From: JALUZX01 sp964561605
Lineage (GTDB): Bacteria > Planctomycetota > UBA1135 > JALUZX01
Length of the DNA: 64,000 bases
Reading direction: 5' to 3'
Assembly: GCA_964561605.1 (NCBI GenBank)
Contig: CAZLQD010000029.1
Span: 1 to 64,000, forward strand
A model generated the notes under the pieces. The model searched no databases, had not been told where the DNA came from, and saw only the letters and a program-made list of their open reading frames with translations. The position numbers were made by a program, and so were the translations under genes. Shown in pieces: positions 1 to 8,356 of the stretch (positions are counted from its first letter, which is position 1; each line of letters opens with the position of its first letter).

Positions 1-193
1 GGCCTCCACCATCGCCAACCTGGGGAGCGCCAGGGAGAACCTGAGCGCCGCCGAGAGCCGGATCCGCGACGTGGACGTGGCCTACGAGACGGCCCAGCTC
101 ACGAGGAACTCCATCCTCCAGCAGGCGGCCATCTCCATCCTGGCCCAGGCCAACGCGGGTCCCCAGGCGGCTCTCAACCTCCTGGGCAGGTAA
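1..193 (+). CDS. fliC: Flagellin, C-terminal fragment (cut by window edge)
   Basis: Only the last 63 codons are present; the reading frame enters at base 2 and ends at a TAA at 191-193. The translation carries the classic flagellin D0/D1 C-terminal helix: SAAESRIRDVDVAYETAQL, then an ILQQAAISILAQANAGPQ stretch and a terminal LLGR. In the flagellin family this helix packs against the N-terminal helix in the filament core and is needed for export and polymerisation. The cell should therefore be flagellated, at least by gene content. A hairpin with a T run follows within 75 bp, so the gene is probably the end of its transcript. The N-terminal half and promoter lie outside the window. Confidence 0.93.
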   Translation, partial: ASTIANLGSARENLSAAESRIRDVDVAYETAQLTRNSILQQAAISILAQANAGPQAALNLLGR

Positions 194-265
194 GGAACGG
201 GGGAACCAAGGAAGGCGATCGCCCGCGGGAGCGCCCTTGGGCGCAGGGGGGAGCGGGAGACCATA

Positions 266-294
266 GGGGCCGGCCGAGCCGGCCCCGCTCTTTT
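266..294 (+). terminator. Intrinsic terminator after flagellin
   Basis: Nine-base arms GGGGCCGGC (266-274) and GCCGGCCCC (278-286) enclose a CGA loop and are followed by GCTCTTTT. It lies 73 bp after the flagellin stop codon on the same strand and is the strongest hairpin-plus-T signal at this end of the window. Confidence 0.75.
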
Positions 295-368
295 CGAAGG
301 GCCTCTCTGAAGTCGGGTTTTCTTCCCTCCTGAAGGCCCCGCCGGCGTGGGAAGAGGGAGGGCCTTCT

Positions 369-2270
369 TCACCACACCCTGAGCCGGAGGTTTCCGGCTT
401 CGGGGATTTCGAAGGGCCCCGGCGTGGGATGGGGGCCCTTCCTTGGTCTTCCCAGGTAATCGGTGTCGATGGAGAGGGGCCTGCCCGAGGGATCTTCGAA
501 GGGAAGGCCCGTGATCCTGGTCCTGCCCAGGAGAGCGGGGGTAACGGGCCTCGTGGTGAAGGACTCGGGAAGGGAGGGGAACACCAGGGAGAGGTAAACC
601 GCCTCTCCCTCCTCCCGTATCCCGATCTTCGGGTCGAATCCTTCCAGGACCAGGCAGTTCGGCTCCATCTTCCAGGGCCGGGCGGCGCCGAGGTAGACGT
701 TCCCTTCGAGACGTAACGAGAAGTCCCGGCGGTCGTAAACCTCCAATCCGTACACCGGCCCCCGGTTCTTCTTTCCCCCCCGGGACCCGGCGGCCCCCGC
801 GAAGAGGTTGTTGAAGAAGCGGACCTCGCCTCCATGGACGTTTCTCAATCCCGCCACGGCCGTGGAGTGGGGGAAGAGGTAGGGGGTGTACCTGGAGAGC
901 ACCTCCGAGACCGTTATCGCCCCTGCGAAGAGGTTGTGGACGAAGGCGCCCCCTTCGGACCAGTTTCTCAGGGAATGCCCGGAGAGGAAGAGGTTGTCGT
1001 CCACCATGTAGGGGCCGTGGGAGACCTCGGTGAAGAGGTCCTCCAGGGAGTTCTCGTAGAGGAGGTTTCGGGTCACCCGGGTTCCCTGGGCCATCCAGTC
1101 CAGCCAGATTCCCCGGCCTGCATGGTGGATCCTGTTCCGGCGAAGGACCACGTCCACGGCGGCGTGGATCTTGATTCCCGCGATCTCCGCCCCCGAGAAG
1201 AGGCGCTTGGTCCAGATGTGGTGGATGTGGTTTCCCTCGATGAGGCTGAAGACGGCCCCCAGGCTCCCGACGATCCCCGCCTGGCCGCACCGGAGGATGG
1301 TGTTGTTCCTTACGATGTGGGAGCCGATCTTCTCCTTGGACCACCCGGCCCTGAGGGCGCGGAAGATCACCTCGTTGTAATGGGTGGCTCCGCTCTTGCA
1401 GGGATTGCGTGACCAGACGTTCTGTCCCGTCCGGCGATCCTTGCCCAGGGCGATTCCCACGCACTTGGAGTCGCTCACCACGTTGTCCTCGATGATCCAC
1501 CCTTTCGACCAGCGCGTCCCGATGAGGCCGATCTGTTCCGCCGTGGGAGGTGCCCACTGGGTGGCGGCCTGGGACATGTGGAATCCCCTCACGGTGATGT
1601 AGTTCACGCCGGGACGGGCCGGGTAGAAGCAGGAGTCCCGCAGGGTGATCTCCACCGTTTCCCTCTCCGGATCCAGGCCGTGGAAATTGGCGTAGACGAT
1701 GGTCTCCTTCCCCCGGGTTTCACAAAACCAGGTCCAGGTGGAGGCCTCCTTGTCCAGGGAGTGGGGATTGGGCCGCGGGTCGAGGACCCCTTCCAAGGTG
1801 GGAGACTCGTAGAGGGACCGGCCGTTCAGGAAGACCTCCCCCCTGTGGTGGGTCCATCCCCGGTCGTTGAACCAGTCCCCGTGGAGGATGTCCTTGAAGG
1901 GGTTGCCTTCCTTGAAGAAAGAGCCGGGAAGGACGATCCTCCATGTGTTGCCGTGGAACCGTTTCCAGCCCTTGACCACTTCGGACCCCTTGATCACGAC
2001 CTTCTCTCCCGGGGCGGCGGTGTAGACGATCCTCTTCTCGTTCGATGTTCCTCCCCTGGAGGGAACCACCTTCTCCCGGTAGACCCCCTGGTGGACGATG
2101 ACCACGTCTCCAGGGCGGGCGAGGAACGCCGCCCGGGAGATGGTCTTCAGGGGGCGTTCCGCCGTTCCCGGAGCGTTGTCGTCGCCCCGGGGTGAGACGT
2201 GGTATTCCCTCGCAAGCAAAGGGCCGGCGAGGAGGAGAAGGATCGAGGCGGAAAGAAAGGCCTTTTTCAT
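369..2270 (-). CDS. Secreted right-handed parallel beta-helix protein
   Basis: A 633-residue protein with a clear Sec signal peptide (MKKAFLSASILLLLAGPLLA, cleavage near residue 20). The mature start YHVSPRGDDNAPGTAERPL followed by LKTISRAAFLARPGDVVIVHQGVYRE is the typical opening of DUF1565/pectate-lyase-like right-handed beta-helix proteins. Residues of about 250-500 contain recurrent N-N-I-rungs (for example VRNNTIL, IEGNHIHHI, RRNRIHHAG, VDDNLFLSG), as expected for helix coils with surface Asn residues. Family members bind or cleave acidic or arabinose-containing polysaccharides at the cell surface or outside it. No catalytic triad can be assigned by eye, so the substrate is unknown. It is monocistronic and divergent from the glycosyltransferase that starts at 2471. 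Confidence 0.8.
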   Translation of the reverse strand: MKKAFLSASILLLLAGPLLAREYHVSPRGDDNAPGTAERPLKTISRAAFLARPGDVVIVHQGVYREKVVPSRGGTSNEKRIVYTAAPGEKVVIKGSEVVKGWKRFHGNTWRIVLPGSFFKEGNPFKDILHGDWFNDRGWTHHRGEVFLNGRSLYESPTLEGVLDPRPNPHSLDKEASTWTWFCETRGKETIVYANFHGLDPERETVEITLRDSCFYPARPGVNYITVRGFHMSQAATQWAPPTAEQIGLIGTRWSKGWIIEDNVVSDSKCVGIALGKDRRTGQNVWSRNPCKSGATHYNEVIFRALRAGWSKEKIGSHIVRNNTILRCGQAGIVGSLGAVFSLIEGNHIHHIWTKRLFSGAEIAGIKIHAAVDVVLRRNRIHHAGRGIWLDWMAQGTRVTRNLLYENSLEDLFTEVSHGPYMVDDNLFLSGHSLRNWSEGGAFVHNLFAGAITVSEVLSRYTPYLFPHSTAVAGLRNVHGGEVRFFNNLFAGAAGSRGGKKNRGPVYGLEVYDRRDFSLRLEGNVYLGAARPWKMEPNCLVLEGFDPKIGIREEGEAVYLSLVFPSLPESFTTRPVTPALLGRTRITGLPFEDPSGRPLSIDTDYLGRPRKGPHPTPGPFEIPEAGNLRLRVW

Positions 2271-2470
2271 CGACGAACCTCCGGATGGGGGAGGCGGAGA
2301 TTATCGACTCCGGGCCGAAGAGGGTCCAGGGCGATGGAGAGGGACCCTCCCGCCGGGGTGAGGCCTGGGATCCTTGCGGGAGGAATGGCTGTGGCGGTTC
2401 GGTCCGGGAGGGTGGTAGAAAGGGTTTCCTGGGTCGGGCGGGGCGGAAGGTCGGAGGGAGTGGGCTTTCG

Positions 2471-3709
2471 GTGTTCCCCTGGAAGTCGGTCAATCGGATC
2501 CTCTACCGGGCCTGGTACCGGGCGCGGAACGGTCCCGTCCTCGCCCTGTCCCGGCGGTGGACCGGGGATTTCCTGGAATGGAAAGGGCCTCCCCGGGAAG
2601 AGGGGCGGATCCTGGTCCTTGCCTGGGGCCGGATCGGGGACGTGGTCCTCTCCCACCCCTTCCTGGCCGGGCTGAGGAGGACCTACCCGGGCGAGAGGAT
2701 CACCTGGGTCGGGCGCCCCGAGACCCGGTTCCTCCTGGAGGGCAAGGTGGACCGCTTCCTTCCCTTCTCTCCCCAACGGTGGCGTTCGGACCGGTCCTAC
2801 CGGGAGGACTTCCTCTCTTCAGTATGGAAAAAGTGGAAGGTCGTCGCCGGGGACGTCCACTTCTTCTTCGGAGGGCTCTTCTTCCTGGGGCCCCTGGCCC
2901 GGTGCCTCCCGGCGGAAGAGAAGTTCTTCTACGAGGGCTACGCCCCTCCCCCGGATCTGGCGCCCTGGAGGCCCTTTCCCGGGGACGCCGTCCTGGTCGC
3001 GTCCCTTCCCAAGGAGGCGGACAGGAAGGGGGATCCCCGTGCCCTGCACGTCTACCGGGATACGATCCATTTCGTCTCCAGGATCTACGGCCCGGCGGCC
3101 GAGAGGGAGGGCCCTCCGGCCTCCATGGAGGAGGCCGTCTTTCCCCTGGAAGGGGAAGAGGGGGGCCCGGGGAGGTTCGGGGCGGAAGGGGGGCCCTACA
3201 TAGTGGTTCAACCGGGAAGCAACAGCCCCAGGAGGAGTTATCCCGCCGGGAGCTGGAGGAAGGTCCTGGGATCATTTCCGGGAGAACGATTTTTCGTCCT
3301 GGGGACGGAGCGGGAGAGGGGGGCGGCCGGCGCCCTGGGGCTCCCCAACGTGGTCGATCTCTCCGGCAAGACCTCTCTCCGGGAATGCGTTTCCCTGATT
3401 CGGGGCGCCCGGGCCTTTCTCGGGCTCGATTCGGGCCTGGCCCACATCGCCGCCCACCTGGGAAAGCCCGCATTGTGCCTGGTCCAATCCAGCAACCTGG
3501 GCTATTTCGTGCCCTACCCCCCGGATTTCCCGGGAAGGGGCCCTGTGGCGGTCTCCGATCCGGATTTCCTGGAGTGCTCTGGCTGCTTCATGGTCTGCTC
3601 CCGGGAGTCCCTGGCGGCCAATGCCGGAAAGGGGCTCCCCTGCCTCCGGTCCATTCCTCCCGGGCGGGCCGTGGAGGCCCTTGGAGATCTCCTGGAGGGG
3701 AGGGATTAA
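2471..3709 (+). CDS. Glycosyltransferase family 9 (heptosyltransferase-like)
   Basis: About 412 residues. The open frame extends upstream to 2192, but that part lies antisense to the beta-helix gene. I chose the GTG at 2471, which follows a GGAGGG (2453-2458) and leaves about 45 residues before the conserved core. The core shows the GT9 signature: RILVLAWGRIGDVVLSHPFL near the N terminus (nucleotide-sugar fold, first Rossmann domain), a later VVQPGSNSPRRSYP loop, and GLDSGLAHIAAHLGKP near residue 325, the family's nucleotide-sugar binding segment. GT9 enzymes add heptose or related sugars to lipid A-linked cores at the cytoplasmic membrane. The acceptor here is unknown. It ends four bases into the convergent TPR gene. 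A second GT9 gene lies at 16710. Confidence 0.8.
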   Translation: MFPWKSVNRILYRAWYRARNGPVLALSRRWTGDFLEWKGPPREEGRILVLAWGRIGDVVLSHPFLAGLRRTYPGERITWVGRPETRFLLEGKVDRFLPFSPQRWRSDRSYREDFLSSVWKKWKVVAGDVHFFFGGLFFLGPLARCLPAEEKFFYEGYAPPPDLAPWRPFPGDAVLVASLPKEADRKGDPRALHVYRDTIHFVSRIYGPAAEREGPPASMEEAVFPLEGEEGGPGRFGAEGGPYIVVQPGSNSPRRSYPAGSWRKVLGSFPGERFFVLGTERERGAAGALGLPNVVDLSGKTSLRECVSLIRGARAFLGLDSGLAHIAAHLGKPALCLVQSSNLGYFVPYPPDFPGRGPVAVSDPDFLECSGCFMVCSRESLAANAGKGLPCLRSIPPGRAVEALGDLLEGRD

Positions 3710-4314
3710 TCGAGGAGTTCTTCGAACTCCGGGTCCCCTCTCAGGGGGTCGAAGTCCGACTCCTCCTTGGCCAAGTCCTTGAAGCCCGGTTCCAATTCGA
3801 AGGCCATGCGCAACTCCCCCAGGGCCCGCTCCTTCTCCCCTGCCAGGGAGAGGTAGCAAGCCAGGTTGTAATGGCCGATGGGGCTCTCGGGCTGGCGGGC
3901 CAGGAGGTCCTCCATGGCCTGGATGGCCAGGTCCAACCTGCCCGTGCGCTTCCTGCACCAGCCCATGTTGACCCAGAGCCCTTCGTCGTCGGGCCACTCC
4001 CGGAGGGCCTCCTCCAGGACGGGGATGGCCTCCTCGAAACGATCGGCCCGGCGGAAGCACTCGGCCTTGAGGGAGAGCCCGGCCTGGCGGCCCGCCCTGG
4101 ACCGGAGGAGCCGTTCCGCCCTCTCCAGGGCCCGGTGGTGGATCCCAAGCTCCAGGAAGCCCTCGGCCTCCTGGGCGATTCTCAGGACCTGCACCATGGA
4201 GAGCTCTTCCGGCTCCCCGCCGGTCCCGTCCCGGGGTTCCTTGGAAGGTACCGCCATGTCCGCACCTGCCCCTTCCTTCCCTTTCCTCCCTTTTGACTTG
4301 GACGTCTGCCTCAT
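3706..4314 (-). CDS. Small TPR-repeat protein
   Basis: About 202 residues, no signal peptide, so probably cytoplasmic. From about residue 45 onward the sequence is a run of helix pairs with TPR spacing: ALERAERLL, RFEEAIPVLEEALREWPDD, RLDLAIQAMEDLLARQPES, HYNLACYLSLAGEKERALGEL, ending in an acidic tail FDPLRGDPEFEELLD seen in many TPR scaffold proteins. The start is uncertain. An ATG at 4314 gives the longest form, while an ATG at 4257 would remove a lysine-rich lead of 19 residues; neither has a strong ribosome binding site. It is divergent from the cyclophilin at 4354. TPR proteins mediate protein-protein contacts; no partner can be named. Confidence 0.75.
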   Translation of the reverse strand: MRQTSKSKGRKGKEGAGADMAVPSKEPRDGTGGEPEELSMVQVLRIAQEAEGFLELGIHHRALERAERLLRSRAGRQAGLSLKAECFRRADRFEEAIPVLEEALREWPDDEGLWVNMGWCRKRTGRLDLAIQAMEDLLARQPESPIGHYNLACYLSLAGEKERALGELRMAFELEPGFKDLAKEESDFDPLRGDPEFEELLD

Positions 4315-4353
4315 TGAAGATACCTGGAAACACTCGGTTTGTGAGGGAATCCC

Positions 4354-5040
4354 ATGAAATCCATGCGTGCCTTGTCTCTTTCGATCCTTGCGGCGGCGGC
4401 CCTCCTCTTCTCGTGCTCCCAGGAACCTTCTCCCGCCGGGGGGGGGCAGGGGGCGGAGAAGAAAGCTCCCACCGGGGGAGGGGAAGGGAAGAAACCCGCC
4501 GAAAAGCCCGCCAAGCCTCTGCCCAAGCCGGAGGAGTTCGGGAAGCATCCCGTCGTGGTCTTCGAGACCAGCCTGGGAACCTTCGAGATCACCCTGGACG
4601 CCGAGAAGGCCCCCAAGACGGTGAAGAACTTCCTGACCTATTGCCTGGAGGGGTTCTACGAAGGGACGGTCTTCCACAGGATCGTCCCCGGGTTCGTCGT
4701 CCAGGGAGGAGGAAAGGTCCTGGAGCCCGACGGCACGCTCCGCTCCAAGTGGCCCACCCACAATCCCGTGCCCAACGAGGCGGGCAACGGTCTCACCCAC
4801 GTGCGGGGCGCCGTGGCAATGGCCCGCTACTCCGACCCGGACTCGGCGACTTGCCAGTTCTACGTGGTCCTCAAGGAGGCGTCCTACCTGGACAAGAAGC
4901 GCTATACCGTTTTCGGGAAGGTCACCAAGGGGATGGATGTGATCGACAAGATGGCCGGGCTCGAGCTGACGGGCCCGAGACATCAGACTCCCAAGAATCC
5001 ACCGGTCATCGAAAAAGTGGTTGTAAAGAAGGGGAGTTGA
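4354..5040 (+). CDS. Cyclophilin-type peptidyl-prolyl isomerase, lipoprotein
   Basis: A 228-residue protein. Residues 1-21 form a lipoprotein signal with lipobox LLFSC (Cys21), followed by a Gly/Pro/Lys-rich linker to about residue 65. The cyclophilin domain covers about 68-225: VVFETSLGTFEITLDAEKAP, then GTVFHRIVPGFVVQGG with the catalytic-site FHR and Q residues, and ATCQFYVVL later on. It should catalyse cis-trans isomerisation of X-Pro bonds in exported proteins, anchored to a membrane on the periplasmic side. A 10-bp hairpin follows the stop codon. Family assignment is firm; membrane location is inferred from the lipobox. Confidence 0.92.
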   Translation: MKSMRALSLSILAAAALLFSCSQEPSPAGGGQGAEKKAPTGGGEGKKPAEKPAKPLPKPEEFGKHPVVVFETSLGTFEITLDAEKAPKTVKNFLTYCLEGFYEGTVFHRIVPGFVVQGGGKVLEPDGTLRSKWPTHNPVPNEAGNGLTHVRGAVAMARYSDPDSATCQFYVVLKEASYLDKKRYTVFGKVTKGMDVIDKMAGLELTGPRHQTPKNPPVIEKVVVKKGS

Positions 5041-5062
5041 TCCCAGGTATTCCCTAACCTGG

Positions 5063-5087
5063 TTCCTCCCCGCCGGCCGGGGAGGAA
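5063..5087 (+). terminator. GC-rich hairpin after the cyclophilin gene
   Basis: Perfect 10-bp arms TTCCTCCCCG (5063-5072) and CGGGGAGGAA (5078-5087) around CCGGC. No T run follows, so factor-independent termination is uncertain. It lies between two genes of the same strand and may trim or attenuate read-through into the lipoprotein gene at 5119. Confidence 0.45.
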
Positions 5088-5118
5088 CGGATCCATCCCC
5101 GGCCCAAGGGAGGTTCAC

Positions 5119-5958
5119 GTGACGGACAGCGCCTATCTCCGCCGGTACCCCTTCCCCGCCCTCTTGGGGATCGCCCTCTTGCTTCTCTTCCTTCCTTCCG
5201 GTTGCAAGCGGGCTCCCAGGACCTGGACCCTGGAAAAGGACGGACTGAAGGTCCTCCACGTTCAGCCCAAGGTGAAGCCCGGCCAGGGGGAGATCCCCCT
5301 GGAGATCCGGGTTGAAGGCCCCCTTCCCGTTCCCCCCAAGGTGGCCTGGATCCCCAAGGGTGGGAGGGCGGTCTCCTCGACGGCCATGGAACCCCTGGGG
5401 ACACCGGGGAAGGCCCAGGCCCGTTACGGGGCGAAACTGCCCTACCTGGGGCCGGGGAAGACCATCCGTTACCACTTCCTCCTGGAAGGACCCAAGGGAG
5501 GGGTCCTCAGGCTTCCCCGGGAAGGTGAGTTCGAGGTCACCTGCAAGGGAGGGGTGAGCCTGCCATTGCTCCTGGCCCACATCGGGGCCATGTTCCTGGG
5601 CCTGCTCCTGCTCATCCTGGTGGCGTGGAAGTGCCTGGCCTTCCTGTTCAGGGGAAAGCCCCTTCTTTCGGCCTCGCGGATGGTGAAGCTCGCCACCTTC
5701 TTCATCTTCCTCGGGGGGCTCCCCCTGGGGATGATCGTGGAGAAGAAGGTCTTCGGAACCTGGTGGGAAGGGTGGCCCTTCGGCAGGGACGTGACGGACA
5801 CCAAGACGGGGGTCATCCTGGTGCTCTGGCTGGTCCTGTCCTTCCTGGCCCCCAAGGAGGAGAAGAGCCGGGCCAGGACCTGGGCGTGGGTCGTCCTGGC
5901 TTCCCTGGTCTTCACCATCGCGCTCTACGCCATCCCCCACGAGAACCTCAAGTTCTGA
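5119..5958 (+). CDS. Membrane lipoprotein of unknown function
   Basis: A 279-residue protein with GTG start and a GGGAGG at 5108-5113. The N terminus is a lipoprotein-type signal (hydrophobic run then LPSGC, Cys about residue 33). Residues of about 35-150 form a soluble beta-rich domain (EIPLEIRVEGPLPVPPKVAWIPK) resembling an Ig-like fold by pattern only. The C-terminal half has about four membrane segments: LLLAHIGAMFLGLLLLILVAW, MVKLATFFIFLGGLPLGMIV, TGVILVLWLVLSFLA and WVVLASLVFTIALYAIP. The layout resembles membrane proteins annotated in redox or cytochrome contexts, but no cofactor motif is visible. I do not recognise the family. It converges on the CDF transporter. Confidence 0.65.
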   Translation: MTDSAYLRRYPFPALLGIALLLLFLPSGCKRAPRTWTLEKDGLKVLHVQPKVKPGQGEIPLEIRVEGPLPVPPKVAWIPKGGRAVSSTAMEPLGTPGKAQARYGAKLPYLGPGKTIRYHFLLEGPKGGVLRLPREGEFEVTCKGGVSLPLLLAHIGAMFLGLLLLILVAWKCLAFLFRGKPLLSASRMVKLATFFIFLGGLPLGMIVEKKVFGTWWEGWPFGRDVTDTKTGVILVLWLVLSFLAPKEEKSRARTWAWVVLASLVFTIALYAIPHENLKF

Positions 5959-5994
5959 GGTCCCCCAGGGGTGGGGCCCCCGGCGGGGGGCTAC

Positions 5995-7134
5995 TCAGAA
6001 GAAGATCCTCGCCCCCTCCGCCCAGGGCAGGGCCCTGATCTTCTCCTCCAGGGCCCGGCCTTCGCGCCGGGCCTCCTCCAAGGTCCACGAGGGGGGGAGT
6101 TCCACCAGGAGATCCAGGGTGACCTTTCCTTCCCTGTAGTGGATGCTGAGAATTTCCCAGGATCGGATTCGAGCGGGATCCTCCTTTCCCAGGAGTTCCT
6201 CCAGGGCCCGCCGGATCTCCTCCCGGGAAGGGCCGAGTTCGAAGTGCGTCCCGTGTTCCTCGGGCTCCACGTGAACGATGGCCTCGGCCAGGTGGGGGAC
6301 CGAGGAGGCCAGGGCCGCCCGGAGGGCCTCTCCCACCCGGTGGCCCTCGCTCACCGTGAGGTCCGGGTCCACCAGGACGTGCAGGTCCACCAGGAGGAGC
6401 CCGCCCATCCAGCGGGCCCTGAGGTCGTGGACTTCCCGCACCCCCTCCACCCGGCGGGCCGTCTCCAGGAGCCCCTGGAGTTCCTCCTTGGGAAGGGCCT
6501 CGTCGGTGAGTTTCCCCAGGGCGGGCCGGACCACTTTCCATGCCGCATGGGCCACCATGAAGGCCACCAGGGCGGCGGCCACCGGGTCCAGGATGGGAGC
6601 GCCCAGGGAGGCTCCGGCCAGGCCGAAGAGAACGGCCAGGGAGGAGAGGGCGTCGGAACGGTGGTGCCAGGCGTTGGCCAGGAGGAGGTCGCTTTGGATG
6701 CGGCGGGCCGCATGAGCCGTCCACTGGTAGAGGGCCTCCTTGGAGAGAAGGCCCGCCGCGGCGGCCAGGATGGCCCCGGCTCCCGGCGGGGCGGGCTTTC
6801 CGGAGAAGGCCGCCTCCAGTGCGTCCAGCAGGATTCCTCCCGCCACGACGGCCAGGACCGCTCCCACTGCCAGGGCGCCCAGGCTCTCGAAACGGCCGTG
6901 GCCGTAGGGATGGGAGGAATCGGAGGGGGCCCGGCCCACCTCGAGGCCCAAAAGGACCAGCAGGTCCGTCAGGAGGTCCGAGAAGGAGTGCACTCCGTCG
7001 GCCACGAGGGCCCGGCTTCCCGCGGCCAGGCCAACACCCACTTTCAGCCCTCCCAGGAGGAGGTTCACCCAGAAGCCCACCAGGGTGACCCGCTTGCCCA
7101 GGGTCAGGGCCTGTGCCTCCTGCTCCCTCGTCAA
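5995..7134 (-). CDS. Cation diffusion facilitator (CDF) metal exporter
   Basis: About 379 residues. The open frame runs back into the tRNA-Gly gene, so I placed the start at TTG 7134, preceded by an AAAGG 8 bases upstream and giving LTREQEAQALTLGKRVTLVG. The CDF pattern is clear: TM2 with ALVADGVHSFSDLLTD (site-A metal ligands of the HxxxD/DxxxD type), SHPYGHGRFE, TM5 with ANAWHHRSDALSSLAVL, and a cytoplasmic dimerisation domain with VREVHDLRARWMGGLLLVDLHVLVD. Unusually, a further 90 residues (about 290-379) follow, which may be a second regulatory lobe. It should export Zn2+, Fe2+, Co2+ or a similar divalent cation by H+ antiport. Specificity cannot be read with certainty. Confidence 0.88.
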   Translation of the reverse strand: MTREQEAQALTLGKRVTLVGFWVNLLLGGLKVGVGLAAGSRALVADGVHSFSDLLTDLLVLLGLEVGRAPSDSSHPYGHGRFESLGALAVGAVLAVVAGGILLDALEAAFSGKPAPPGAGAILAAAAGLLSKEALYQWTAHAARRIQSDLLLANAWHHRSDALSSLAVLFGLAGASLGAPILDPVAAALVAFMVAHAAWKVVRPALGKLTDEALPKEELQGLLETARRVEGVREVHDLRARWMGGLLLVDLHVLVDPDLTVSEGHRVGEALRAALASSVPHLAEAIVHVEPEEHGTHFELGPSREEIRRALEELLGKEDPARIRSWEILSIHYREGKVTLDLLVELPPSWTLEEARREGRALEEKIRALPWAEGARIFF

Positions 7135-7230
7135 AGGCCTGCCTTTCTTCCTGCGGACCGGGCTTCTTCTTGGGAAAAAAGGATTCTCCCAGGAGGAAGG
7201 GGAAAGGGGGGAAAAAAGGGCAAAAAAAAA

Positions 7231-7305
7231 TGGAGCGGGCGAAGGGATTCGAACCCTCGACAATCGGCTTGGGAAGCCGACACTCTACCCCTGAGTTACG
7301 CCCGC
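7231..7305 (-). tRNA. tRNA-Gly (anticodon CCC)
   Basis: Reading the minus strand gives a full cloverleaf: acceptor GCGGGCG/CGCCCGC, D arm ACTC/GAGT, anticodon stem TCGGC/GCCGA with loop TTCCCAA (anticodon CCC), a normal T arm with GGTTCGAATCC, discriminator U and a genomically encoded CCA (7231-7233 on the plus strand as TGG). Nine T residues follow directly on the minus strand (7222-7230), which should terminate transcription. A sigma-70-like promoter lies just upstream. Confidence 0.95.
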
Positions 7306-7320
7306 TCGAAGGGGAGGAAG

Positions 7321-7349
7321 AGGGTAGCCTCCACGGCGGAGGGAGTCAA
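7321..7349 (-). promoter_or_regulatory. Sigma-70-type promoter for tRNA-Gly
   Basis: On the minus strand TTGACT (7349-7344) and TACCCT (7326-7321) are separated by 17 bases. The -35 hexamer is near consensus, the -10 is weak. The predicted start of transcription (about 7314) is about 9 bases before the tRNA 5' end, which fits tRNA operons. Confidence 0.55.
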
Positions 7350-7385
7350 GTGTGGAACGGCGGGCGGGAAGGGCCCCCGGGCGAA

Positions 7386-8261
7386 CTAGAAGAGGAGGAA
7401 GAGGCCCAGGACGTAACCCGTGAGGGTGGCGTCCATCTCGTACTTGTTTCCTCCCGTGTGCCCTTCCGAGGAGACCTGGAAGTGGCGGAATCCGGCCAGG
7501 AGGTCCACCGAGGGAGCCGCCTCCCAGCGGAGGGTGAAGAGGGTGTCCCAGTAGGGGCCCGTGACGTCGCCCCAGTCCCCGGCGGAGAAGGACTGGTCCA
7601 GCCGGAGTTTCAGGGTGTCCAGGTCCATCTGGGCCCGGAGGGTAAGGAATGGGACCATGCCTTCGGACTTGAAGTCCTCGCCGATCCCCCGGTCCAGGTC
7701 GAAGACGGAGAGGTCCCACCGGACTTTGTGGAGGCCCAGGCCGGCTCCGAGGCGGACCTTGGGGTGGAGGTTCAGGTTGTAGTCGGAGCCCAGGGGGATC
7801 TGGGTGGGGAAGTCGTAGCCGTAGATCTGGCCCACGTAGGCCAGGCGGTATCCGTAGTATTCCAGGTCCGAATCGGTGGCCTCACCCCTGCGGAGGCGGC
7901 CGTAATCGTTTTCCAGGAAACCCTTGGAGTTCTGGCGCTTGAACTGCTCGTAGCCCAGGTCGAAACCGGAGAAGCCGTCGCCGAAGAAGAGGGTCACCGC
8001 CGGGTCGGTCTCCCGGTCCGCCAGTTTGAGGGCCGAGGAGAAACTGTTGGCCCCGTTGTGCTGGGGCCCCGTGGCGAGGCGGGCCTTGCCGCCGGGTTTG
8101 AGCAGGTTGCCCAGGGGCGCGAGGGTGACCTGGGCGTCTTCCAGGCCTGGAAGGCCGCAGGAGCCCAGGATCCCTAGGATGAAGGGGAAGGCCCAAGAGA
8201 GGGCCCTGGAGAAACCTGTCCGGGAAGGACGGGACTTTCTGGTCTGCCGGGCCTGGCCCAT
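7386..8261 (-). CDS. Exported beta-rich protein, probably outer-membrane lipoprotein
   Basis: A 291-residue protein. The ATG at 8261 has a textbook AAGGAGG nine bases upstream and was preferred to the longer frame opening at 8342. The N terminus is basic, then ALSWAFPFILGILGSC forms a lipoprotein-like signal. The rest alternates short amphipathic beta strands (KLADRETDPAVTLFFGDGF, YGYRLAYVGQIYGYDF, KVRLGAGLGLHKVRWDLSV, TLKLRLDQSF, DTLFTLRWEAAPSVDLLAGF) and ends in TGYVLGLFLLF with a C-terminal aromatic, as in outer-membrane beta barrels. The family is not recognised. Function unknown; barrel fold is inferred from pattern only. Confidence 0.65.
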   Translation of the reverse strand: MGQARQTRKSRPSRTGFSRALSWAFPFILGILGSCGLPGLEDAQVTLAPLGNLLKPGGKARLATGPQHNGANSFSSALKLADRETDPAVTLFFGDGFSGFDLGYEQFKRQNSKGFLENDYGRLRRGEATDSDLEYYGYRLAYVGQIYGYDFPTQIPLGSDYNLNLHPKVRLGAGLGLHKVRWDLSVFDLDRGIGEDFKSEGMVPFLTLRAQMDLDTLKLRLDQSFSAGDWGDVTGPYWDTLFTLRWEAAPSVDLLAGFRHFQVSSEGHTGGNKYEMDATLTGYVLGLFLLF

Positions 8262-8356
8262 TCTGGATCCTCCTTCTCCCCGGGGTTGCCGGAGGACCCG
8301 GGGAGAGAAGAGGATGCTACCCTCTTCTTCCAGAAAGCCCAAGGATGGAGGCAGGC

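Noticed and set aside
3706..5940. A 744-codon minus-strand frame ending in the TPR gene
   Set aside because: The upstream two thirds lie antisense to the cyclophilin and lipoprotein genes and have unnatural composition; only the last ~200 codons show TPR pattern.
5960..5995. GC hairpin between the lipoprotein gene and CDF gene
   Set aside because: The arms are only G/C runs with several pairing options; not distinctive enough to call a terminator.
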